Made by a program: the position numbers and the translations under genes. From Schlegelella_A sp038231215 (GTDB lineage Bacteria > Pseudomonadota > Gammaproteobacteria > Burkholderiales > Burkholderiaceae_C), in contig JBBRLS010000012.1 in assembly GCA_038231215.1 (NCBI GenBank), positions 1 to 64,000 of the forward strand: a DNA stretch of 64,000 nt, written 5' to 3'. Positions 32,063 to 39,077 of this stretch are shown here, one piece after another. Numbering within the stretch: position 1 is the stretch's first letter; each line of letters opens with the position of its first letter. Under the pieces are notes generated by a model. It searched no databases and was not told the DNA's origin. It worked only from the letters and a program-made list of their open reading frames with translations.

Positions 32063-32949
32063 GCGGCCTGCGCGAGCGGCCCCGACTGCTGGATGCCGGC
32101 GATCGCCCATTCACGACTGCCGTCGGCGGGCTTGACGAGGTGCCAGATCTCGTCGAAGGGCTCGGCGCCAGCGCCGACTTCTTCGCGGATCAGGCCGTGG
32201 AAGCGGACGCTGACGACCTGCCGGTCGCTCTCGCTCGTCACGTCGAGCACCTCGGCGTCGACGCGCTCGACGTCGGTCTGCTGCGCCTTCGCACTGCGAT
32301 CCTGGAGGTCGAGCTTGATGGCGGCGAACATCTCGGGCGTGGTGAAGGTGCGCAGATCGTTCAGGTCGCCGGAATCATTGGCCGCTTGCAGGCGGATGAA
32401 GATCATCTTGGCGATACGCTCGAAGCCGGCGGCGTCGAAGCCGGGCGGCAGATGCGCCACGGCGGCCAGTTGCGCAGGCGGCGTGAAGCCGAAGCCTTGC
32501 GGTGCAGGCATGGTCGGCGTCAGAGGCGCACCGGCGCCTGCGTACTGCATGCCCTGAGGCGCCGAAGCGCCCGGGCCGAAGCGACGCATCAGGAAGCGGA
32601 TCGCGACGAAGGCGACGCCCGCGAGCAGCACGAGCATGAGGATGTTGCCGAACTCCGCGCCCATGCCGAGGTGGCTCATCAGCGCAGCGATGCCGAGGCC
32701 GGCGGCGAGGCCGGCGATCGGGCCGAGCCACGAACGCTTGGGCACGGCGGCGGGCGCAGCGGCGGTAGCCGGCGCGGGCGTCGGCTGGGCCGCGGGCGCT
32801 GCGGCCTGCGTTGTCGGAGCAGTTCGCGGCGGCAGGCTGCGCTGCATTCCGGCCGTGCCTCCGCCGCCGATGCGGCGAGCGAATGCATCGTCGGGCGCCG
32901 CGGTGACGGCGACGAGGGCGATCGCGAGAGCGATGAGCAGTGATTTCAT
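32059..32949 (-). CDS. Tim44-like domain membrane protein
   Basis: 296 residues from ATG 32949: a signal or first transmembrane helix (about 1-24), an Ala/Pro/Gln-rich segment, hydrophobic stretches at about 70-115 (GPIAGLAAGLGIAALMSHLGM and NILMLVLLAGVAFVAIRFLM), then a Tim44-like C-terminal domain (about 150-296). Examples are IAKMIFIRLQAANDSGDLNDLRTF and DRQVVSVRFHGLIREEVGAG. Bacterial Tim44-like proteins are inner-membrane proteins of uncertain role. An ATG 87 bases upstream is possible but spoils the N-terminal hydrophobic helix. Confidence 0.9.
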   Translation of the reverse strand: MKSLLIALAIALVAVTAAPDDAFARRIGGGGTAGMQRSLPPRTAPTTQAAAPAAQPTPAPATAAAPAAVPKRSWLGPIAGLAAGLGIAALMSHLGMGAEFGNILMLVLLAGVAFVAIRFLMRRFGPGASAPQGMQYAGAGAPLTPTMPAPQGFGFTPPAQLAAVAHLPPGFDAAGFERIAKMIFIRLQAANDSGDLNDLRTFTTPEMFAAIKLDLQDRSAKAQQTDVERVDAEVLDVTSESDRQVVSVRFHGLIREEVGAGAEPFDEIWHLVKPADGSREWAIAGIQQSGPLAQAA

Positions 32950-33441
32950 GCGGGACTCCAGACATGCAGCGCAGGCGTCGCAGCGCCGAGGATCATACGA
33001 GGGGTCGATGACCTTGCTCGCGATGTGCGGGCGCATCGCGCGACTGCAAGATCCCTTGTCATGGCTCCGGCGGTGTTGCGCGGATGCGAGTCACCGGGGC
33101 GTTCGCGTTGACGCGACCTGGAGCAACGTGCAGACTCCCGGCCGCGACGGCGTGCCCGTCGTCGCATCGCCGAGGCACCCCTGCCTTGCCCTGCCACCGG
33201 CCCGCGAAGGAGAGCCTCATGTCCAAGACCCTGCCTGACTCTGCTCCTGCCGCCGCCGTGGGGGCAGTCGCCTGATCCGCGCGTAGATCTCGTCCGGTCC
33301 TGCGGGGCCGGTCTTCCCGAAGTCGTTCGCATCCGGCGCCGCTTTACCCGGCGGCCTCGCATCGTTCGTTCCGGCAGCTTGCTGCCGGCGATCGCGGCCG
33401 GTCGCGTTCGCGCCTGCCGCAGCCACATGCTTCGGATTCAC
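32950..33441. other. About 490 bases without a confident gene, between the Tim44-like gene and rsgA
   Basis: The region must hold the divergent promoters of the Tim44-like gene and rsgA. Two small ORFs deserve mention: an 18-codon one on the plus strand with a strong ribosome binding site (33219-33275, listed separately), and a roughly 77-codon minus-strand frame ending near 33217 that contains DEIYARIRRLPPRRR. The latter lacks a good start and overlaps the rsgA 5' end, so I do not call it. No RNA gene or repeat was recognised. Confidence 0.4.
33219..33275 (+). CDS. 18-residue small ORF with strong Shine-Dalgarno
   Basis: GAAGGAGAGCCTC precedes an ATG that opens the peptide MSKTLPDSAPAAAVGAVA. 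The Shine-Dalgarno quality is better than that of most genes here, and spacing is good. It could be a leader peptide for rsgA (150 bases downstream), or the surviving N terminus of a decayed gene, since MSKTLP reads like an ordinary protein start. I cannot identify a homologue. Low confidence that it is functional. Confidence 0.3.
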   Translation: MSKTLPDSAPAAAVGAVA

Positions 33442-34533
33442 ATGCTTCACATCGATCTCGATCGCCTGCAGCGCGTCGGCCTCACGGCCATGCTCGCTGA
33501 GCGCGCACGGCTTTGCGCAGAAAGCCGCGCGGCGCATTCCCTCGACCTCCTGCGCGTCACCGCCGTGCACCGCGAAACCGTGCAACTGCACGACGGCATC
33601 GCCGAATGCTCGGCGCGACCCTTGCCACGCCTGGCGCGGCAGCTACTCGACGAGGGCACGATGCTCGCCGTCGGCGACTGGGTGCTCGCTGCGCGCGACG
33701 CTTCGGGCGCACGCTGGGTGCACGAGCGCGTGCCGCCGTCGTCGCACATTGCGCGTCGCGACGGCGATGGCAGCCGCCATCCGGTCGTCAGCAACGTCGA
33801 CTGGGCCTTGCTCGTGATGGGCCTCGACGACGACTTCAACCTGCGTCGCCTCGAGCGCTACCTGACGCTCGCCTATGCCGGCGGCGTGGCGCCGCTCGTC
33901 GTGCTGACCAAGGCCGACATCGCGGCGGCCGATCCTGGCCTGCTCCACGAGCGCATCGCTTCGCTCTCGCGACGATTGCCGAACGCCGTCGAGACCCTCG
34001 TCGTCGACGCCACCGATCCGGCCACCGCGTCGCGCTTCGCCCACGTCGCATGCGGCGGACAGACGCTGGTGCTGCTCGGCTCCTCGGGCGCCGGCAAGTC
34101 GACGCTCACCAACACCTTGCTCGGCCTTGCGGTGCAGGACACGGGCGCGGTGCGCGAGCACGACAGCCGCGGCATGCACACGACGACGGCGCGTTCGCTG
34201 CATCTGCTGCCAGGCGGCGGCTGCGTCATCGACACGCCGGGCCTGCGCACGCTGCGGCCCGACGTCGACGAAGCGACGCTCGCCGCGAGCTTCGGCGACG
34301 TCGAGGCGCTGTCCGGGCAATGCCGCTTCCGCGATTGCACGCACGGCGGCGAGCCGGGTTGCGCGGTGCGCGAGGGCGTCGATCCGGACCGCTTGCGCAA
34401 CTTCCAGAAGCTGCTGCGCGAGACGCGGCGTGACACGCTCACCTGGGTCGAGCGTCGCCAGCAACTCTCGGCGTGGAAGTCGCGCGGCAAGGAAACGCGC
34501 GTGCGCATGAAGATGAAGCGGGGCGAGGGCTGA
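33442..34533 (+). CDS. rsgA: Ribosome small-subunit-dependent GTPase RsgA
   Basis: About 363 residues. After an OB-fold-like domain (VTAVHRETVQLHDG, VGDWVLAAR, RVPPSSHIARRDG) comes a circularly permuted GTPase: VLTKADI (G4) precedes LLGSSGAGKSTLTNTLLG (G1) and VIDTPGLRTL (G3). A zinc-binding end follows with CRFRDCTHGGEPGC. RsgA releases RbfA and checks 30S subunit maturation. Starts at 33427 or 33442 are both possible; MLHIDLDRLQRVGLT fits the usual family N terminus, so I use 33442. The lysine/arginine-rich C terminus likely binds rRNA. Confidence 0.93.
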   Translation: MLHIDLDRLQRVGLTAMLAERARLCAESRAAHSLDLLRVTAVHRETVQLHDGIAECSARPLPRLARQLLDEGTMLAVGDWVLAARDASGARWVHERVPPSSHIARRDGDGSRHPVVSNVDWALLVMGLDDDFNLRRLERYLTLAYAGGVAPLVVLTKADIAAADPGLLHERIASLSRRLPNAVETLVVDATDPATASRFAHVACGGQTLVLLGSSGAGKSTLTNTLLGLAVQDTGAVREHDSRGMHTTTARSLHLLPGGGCVIDTPGLRTLRPDVDEATLAASFGDVEALSGQCRFRDCTHGGEPGCAVREGVDPDRLRNFQKLLRETRRDTLTWVERRQQLSAWKSRGKETRVRMKMKRGEG

Positions 34534-34609
34534 GGCGCTTGCGGCGCGGTCTCCCAGATCGCCTTGCGGCGGCAGCGGCCTGGCCTCGCGATGCAGCGAG
34601 GCCGTGTCG

Positions 34610-35284
34610 TCAGCCAGCCGCACCTTGCATCGATGCCGACGAGAGATAGTGCAGCCCGCGTGCGCCTTGCGCCGTGGCGCGGACCAGCGCCGCGGCGACG
34701 TCGGCGGCAGCGATCGGGCGCACGGCGCGCGGCACCAGCCAGCCAAGCGGTCGGGTCAGTCGCATGGCCCAGACCTCGCCGCTGCGCACCGGCTGGCCGA
34801 GCGCGGCGCGGTCGCCGACAAGCATCGACGGGCGCGCAATCGCCACCGAGTCGAAGCCGAGCGCGGCGACGGCCTGCTCCATTTCGCCCTTGACCTGGTT
34901 GTAGAAGACGCGCGAGCCGGCGTCGGCGCCGAGCGCCGAGACGATGGCCAGACGCTTCGCTCCGGCCGCGCGTGCGGCTTTGGCCGTGTCGACGACCGCG
35001 TCGTAGTCGACGGCGCGAAACGCGGCCTGTGAGCCGGCCACGGCGATGGTCGTGCCGAGCGCGATGAAGACGTCGTCGACGGCGGGAAAAATCGTCGGCA
35101 GGCTGGCGAAGTCGACGATGTGGAGACGAACGCGCGGATCGCTACCGAGTTCGGGTGCCGCGCGCCGCACCAGCACATCGACCGTCGCGTGGCTGCGCAG
35201 CAGGAGCGGGAGCAGGGCCCGCCCGATCAGGCCGGTCGCACCGGCGAGCAGGGCGGTTCGTGACGGAGGCGACATCGACGCCAT
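34610..35284 (-). CDS. NAD(P)-binding epimerase-like protein (HTATIP2/YwnB type)
   Basis: 224 residues with an N-terminal Rossmann fold: LLAGATGLIGRALLPLLL (residues 12-29), then VDDVFIALGTTIA, AKRLAIVSALGADAGS and YNQVKGEMEQAV, the latter containing the Tyr-x-x-x-Lys pair of extended SDRs (YNQVK). The family includes TIP30-like NADPH-binding proteins with unclear substrates. It converges with rsgA (76-base gap) and lies just downstream of rhlE on the same strand. No pathway context helps to narrow the function. Confidence 0.88.
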   Translation of the reverse strand: MASMSPPSRTALLAGATGLIGRALLPLLLRSHATVDVLVRRAAPELGSDPRVRLHIVDFASLPTIFPAVDDVFIALGTTIAVAGSQAAFRAVDYDAVVDTAKAARAAGAKRLAIVSALGADAGSRVFYNQVKGEMEQAVAALGFDSVAIARPSMLVGDRAALGQPVRSGEVWAMRLTRPLGWLVPRAVRPIAAADVAAALVRATAQGARGLHYLSSASMQGAAG

Positions 35285-35317
35285 GGTACCGACCGCGCGG
35301 GCTCGCCGGCGGCGCGA

Positions 35318-36712
35318 TCAGCGCTTCGGCGCGCCCAGTCGTGACGGCGGCCTGCCGCTCGACCGGCCGTCGCGCGACGGGCCTTGCGGCCGCGGCGGCG
35401 ACTGGCGATGCGAGCCACCGCCATTGCTGCCGCCACCCCCACCGCCGCCACCGCCGTGTCGGCCGGAGTCGCCGCGCGACGACGACGAGGAACGGCGCAT
35501 GCCGCCCCGGCCGGCGCCTTCGCCGATGACCATGCGGCCGAGCACGATCGGCTCCGGTTTCTCGTGCGCCGGCGGCGCGAAGCCGGGCACGATCTCCTTC
35601 GGGATCTCGTGCTTGATCAAGCGCTCGATGTCGCGGATGAAGCCGTTCTCGTCGACGCAGACGAGCGAGATCGCCTCCCCCTTGGTGCCGGCGCGGCCGG
35701 TGCGGCCGATCCGGTGCACGTAGTCCTCGGGCACGTTCGGTACCTCGAAGTTGACGACGTGCGGGAGCTGGTCGATGTCGATGCCGCGCGCCGCGATGTC
35801 GGTGGCGACGAGCACCTGCAGCTCGCCCTTCTTGAAGTCGGCGAGCGCCTTGGTGCGCGCCGTCTGGCTCTTGTTGCCGTGGATCGCCATCGCCGTGATG
35901 CCCTGCTTGAGCAGGTGCTCGACGAGGCGGTTGGCACCATGCTTCATGCGCGTGAAGACGAGCACCTGATGCCAGTCGTTCTCCTTGATGAGATGGACCA
36001 GCAGGTCCTTCTTCATCTCGCGGCCGACCGGATGCACCTTCTGCGCGATCAGGTCTGCGGTCTGGTTGCGGCGCGCCACCTCGATGAGCACGGGTGCGTT
36101 GAGCAGGCGATCGGCGAGCGCCTTGATCTCGTCGCTGAAGGTCGCCGAGAAGAGCAGGCTCTGCTTCTTCGCCGGCACGATCGCGAGCACCTTCTTGATG
36201 TCGGGCAAAAAGCCCATGTCGAGCATTCGGTCGGCCTCGTCGAGAACGAAGATCTCGACGTGCGAGAGGTCGAGCGTGCGCTGGCCGTGGTGGTCGAGGA
36301 GACGCCCGGGCGTGGCGACCAGGATGTCGACGCCGCGGCGCAGCTTGTCGATCTGCGGCTGCATGCCGACACCGCCGAACATCACCATGCTCGTGAGCTT
36401 CGAGTGCTTGCCGTAGGTGCGAACGCTTTCCTCGACCTGCGCCGCGAGCTCGCGCGTGGGCGTGAGGATGAGGCAACGGATCGGCAGCTTGCCGCGTGCA
36501 TCGCGCACGGCGGTTCTGGACATGAGCCGGTGCAGCATGGGCAGGACGAAGCCGGCGGTCTTGCCGGTGCCGGTCTGGGCGCCGCCCATCACGTCGCCGC
36601 CCGAGAGGACGGCGGGAATCGCCTGCGCCTGGATCGGCGTCGGCGTGGTGTAACCCGCTTCGCGAACAGCGCGCAGCAGGGGCTCGGCAAGGCCGAGAGT
36701 GTCGAAGGTCAT
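35318..36712 (-). CDS. rhlE: DEAD-box RNA helicase RhlE-like
   Basis: 464 residues from ATG 36712. Q motif TPTPIQAQAIP, motif I AQTGTGKT, motif II LDEADRMLDMGF, motif III LFSATFS, and the helicase C-terminal motifs LVATDIAARGID and HRIGRTGRAG are all in order. The C-terminal tail (about 400-464) is Gly/Ser/Arg-rich, with a run of glycines, typical of RhlE tails that bind RNA without sequence preference. RhlE remodels structured RNA in ribosome assembly and RNA decay. A start six codons upstream is possible. Confidence 0.95.
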   Translation of the reverse strand: MTFDTLGLAEPLLRAVREAGYTTPTPIQAQAIPAVLSGGDVMGGAQTGTGKTAGFVLPMLHRLMSRTAVRDARGKLPIRCLILTPTRELAAQVEESVRTYGKHSKLTSMVMFGGVGMQPQIDKLRRGVDILVATPGRLLDHHGQRTLDLSHVEIFVLDEADRMLDMGFLPDIKKVLAIVPAKKQSLLFSATFSDEIKALADRLLNAPVLIEVARRNQTADLIAQKVHPVGREMKKDLLVHLIKENDWHQVLVFTRMKHGANRLVEHLLKQGITAMAIHGNKSQTARTKALADFKKGELQVLVATDIAARGIDIDQLPHVVNFEVPNVPEDYVHRIGRTGRAGTKGEAISLVCVDENGFIRDIERLIKHEIPKEIVPGFAPPAHEKPEPIVLGRMVIGEGAGRGGMRRSSSSSRGDSGRHGGGGGGGGGSNGGGSHRQSPPRPQGPSRDGRSSGRPPSRLGAPKR

Positions 36713-36851
36713 GGAGATCTGCCAATGCATCGGCCTGCTGCCCGCGGAGCGGGCGCCAGTCGAAGGCAGACGGGAAAGAAAAAGTCGGAAGCGACCGCGT
36801 CGGCGCTGACTGGAAACGGTGGCGACGCTGGCCGCAATTGTAGGCGACGTG

Positions 36852-37184
36852 CTACTTCTTGTCCTTCATGAGCTTGATCTGTTGCTTCTCGAACGTGAAC
36901 TCCCAACCATCGGCGGGCCACTTGCTTTGCGTCACCCATTTCTTCGCGAGCGCCGCCGCCAGGCCCTTGTAGAGCCCGGCCTGATTCTTGTTGTAGACCG
37001 GAAGGTCGTGGATGTTGTGCAGCTTGTCGTCTTCGCCGACGCTGTAGAGGTAGTAGGTATGCGTCGCGCCCGCCTCCTTCGTGCCCTTCTCGGTGACCTG
37101 GATGCCGCGATGCACGCCCGAGGACAGCTCGAGATAGTCGAATTCCTTGGCGCCTTCCTTGACGCTGCCTTTGACTGCGGTCAT
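36852..37184 (-). CDS. Small conserved cytoplasmic protein, unknown function
   Basis: 110 residues starting MTAVKGSVKEGAKEF. Two in-frame ATGs lie at 37190 and 37184. The Shine-Dalgarno AGGAG touches the first but is six bases from the second, so the second is the better start. The protein is soluble, with ELSSGVHRGIQVTEKG, HTYYLYSVGEDDKLHNIHDLPVYN, WPADGWEFTFEKQQIKLMKDKK and no signal or membrane segment. I do not recognise a family. It is divergent from ettA, with which it shares a 125-base promoter region. Confidence 0.82.
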   Translation of the reverse strand: MTAVKGSVKEGAKEFDYLELSSGVHRGIQVTEKGTKEAGATHTYYLYSVGEDDKLHNIHDLPVYNKNQAGLYKGLAAALAKKWVTQSKWPADGWEFTFEKQQIKLMKDKK

Positions 37185-37309
37185 GAACATCTCCTGGTGC
37201 GGGAGGCGGACGCTAGCAGAGGGCGCGACGGGGGACAAGACTAGCGGCGACAATAGGCGATCGGCCCCGGGTCCTCCGGTGCGCCTCCGACCTATCAGCA
37301 AGGTAGTCA

Positions 37310-38974
37310 ATGGCTCAGTACGTCTTCACGATGAATCGCGTGGGCAAGATCGTTCCGCCCAAGCGCCAGATCCTCAAGAACATCTCGCTCTCGTTCTTTC
37401 CCGGCGCCAAGATCGGCGTGCTCGGCCTGAATGGCTCGGGCAAGTCGACGCTGCTCAAGATCATGGCCGGCATCGATCACGACATCGAGGGCGAGGCGAC
37501 ACCGATGCCCGGACTCAAGATCGGCTACCTGCCGCAGGAGCCGGTCATGGACCCGACGCAGACCGTGCGCCAGGCCGTCGAAGAAGGCATCGGCGGCGCG
37601 CTCGCGGCGAAGAAGCGACTCGACGAGGTCTACGCCGAATACGGCGAGCCCGACGCCGACTTCGACAAGCTCGCCGCCGAGCAGGCCGAGCTCGAAGCGA
37701 CGATCGCCGCGGCCGGCAGCGAAAACACCGAGATGCAGCTCGAGATCGCCGCCGACGCCTTGCGCCTGGCGCCCTGGGACGCCGTCATCGGCAAGCTCTC
37801 GGGCGGCGAGAAGCGCCGCGTCGCTCTCTGCCGCATGCTGCTCTCCAAGCCCGACATGCTTCTCCTCGACGAGCCGACCAACCACCTCGACGCCGAAAGC
37901 GTCGACTGGCTCGAGCAGTTCCTGCTGCGCTTCCCGGGCACCGTCGTCGCCATCACCCACGACCGCTACTTCCTCGACAACGCGGCCGAGTGGATCCTCG
38001 AGCTCGACCGTGGCGCCGGCATTCCGTACAAGGGCAACTACAGCCTCTGGCTGGAGCAGAAGGAAGCGCGCCTGGAGCAGGAGCAGAAGACCGAGGACGC
38101 ACGCACCAAGGCGATGAAGAAGGAGCTCGAGTGGGTGCGCTCGAATCCGAAGGGGCGCCAGGCGAAGAGCAAGGCGCGCCTTGCGCGATTCGAGGAGCTC
38201 TCCGACGTCGACTACCAGAAGCGAAACGAGACCAACGAGATCTTCATTCCGGTCGCCGAGCGGCTCGGCCACGAGGTGATCGAGTTCGAACACGTCAGCA
38301 AGAGCTTCGGCGATCGCCTCCTCATCGACGACCTCAGCTTCAAGGTGCCGGCCGGCGCGATCGTCGGCATCATCGGCCCGAACGGCGCCGGCAAGTCGAC
38401 GCTGTTCCGGATGATCGCCGGCAAGGAGAAGCCTGACAGCGGCACCGTGAAGATGGGCTCGACCGTGAAGATGGCCTTCGTCGAGCAGAGCCGCGAAGAG
38501 CTCGAGAACGACAAGACCGTCTGGCAAGACGTGTCGGGCGGTCTCGACAACCTCGTCGTCGGCAAGTTCGTGATGCCGAGCCGCGCCTACCTCGGCAAGT
38601 TCAACTTCAAGGGCAACGACCAGCAGAAGCTGGTCGGCAACCTGTCGGGCGGCGAGCGCGGCCGTCTGCACCTGGCCAAGACGCTGATCGCGGGCGCCAA
38701 CGTGCTGATGCTCGACGAGCCGTCGAACGACCTCGACGTCGAGACGCTGCGCGCGCTCGAGGACGCGCTGCTCGAGTTCGCCGGCTCGATCATGGTGATC
38801 AGCCACGACCGCTGGTTCCTCGATCGCATCGCCACGCACATCCTTGCCGCCGAGGGCGACTCGAAGTGGTTCTTCTTCGACGGCAATTACCAGGAATACG
38901 AGGCCGACAAGAAGAAGCGCCTCGGCGAAGAGGGCGCCAAGCCGAAGCGGCTGCGCTTCCGGCCGATGCACTGA
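37310..38974 (+). CDS. ettA: Energy-dependent translational throttle protein EttA (ABC-F)
   Basis: 554 residues, the standard EttA length. Two ABC domains: the first has GLNGSGKSTLLK, LSGGEKRRVALC and LLLDEPTNHLD; the second has GPNGAGKSTLFR, LSGGERGRLHLAK and LMLDEPSNDLD. The EttA N terminus MAQYVFTMNRVGK and the linker between the domains (KKELEWVRSNPKGRQAKSKARL, cited by its core WVRSNPKGRQAKSKARL) are characteristic, as is the tail PKRLRFRPMH. It binds the ribosomal E site and gates the first peptide bond according to the ATP/ADP ratio. Confidence 0.97.
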   Translation: MAQYVFTMNRVGKIVPPKRQILKNISLSFFPGAKIGVLGLNGSGKSTLLKIMAGIDHDIEGEATPMPGLKIGYLPQEPVMDPTQTVRQAVEEGIGGALAAKKRLDEVYAEYGEPDADFDKLAAEQAELEATIAAAGSENTEMQLEIAADALRLAPWDAVIGKLSGGEKRRVALCRMLLSKPDMLLLDEPTNHLDAESVDWLEQFLLRFPGTVVAITHDRYFLDNAAEWILELDRGAGIPYKGNYSLWLEQKEARLEQEQKTEDARTKAMKKELEWVRSNPKGRQAKSKARLARFEELSDVDYQKRNETNEIFIPVAERLGHEVIEFEHVSKSFGDRLLIDDLSFKVPAGAIVGIIGPNGAGKSTLFRMIAGKEKPDSGTVKMGSTVKMAFVEQSREELENDKTVWQDVSGGLDNLVVGKFVMPSRAYLGKFNFKGNDQQKLVGNLSGGERGRLHLAKTLIAGANVLMLDEPSNDLDVETLRALEDALLEFAGSIMVISHDRWFLDRIATHILAAEGDSKWFFFDGNYQEYEADKKKRLGEEGAKPKRLRFRPMH

Positions 38975-39077
38975 GCACGGATCGAGACTTTTGCCGGTAT
39001 CGAGAACCAATCGCCCGCCGTACCATCGAACGCGCGTTTTCGATCCTTTCCCGCTCCTTTCGTCGAGGACCTGCCGC

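Noticed and set aside
33217..33450. Minus-strand small gene overlapping the rsgA start
   Set aside because: No good start codon or ribosome binding site, and it overlaps the rsgA N terminus; composition alone is not enough.
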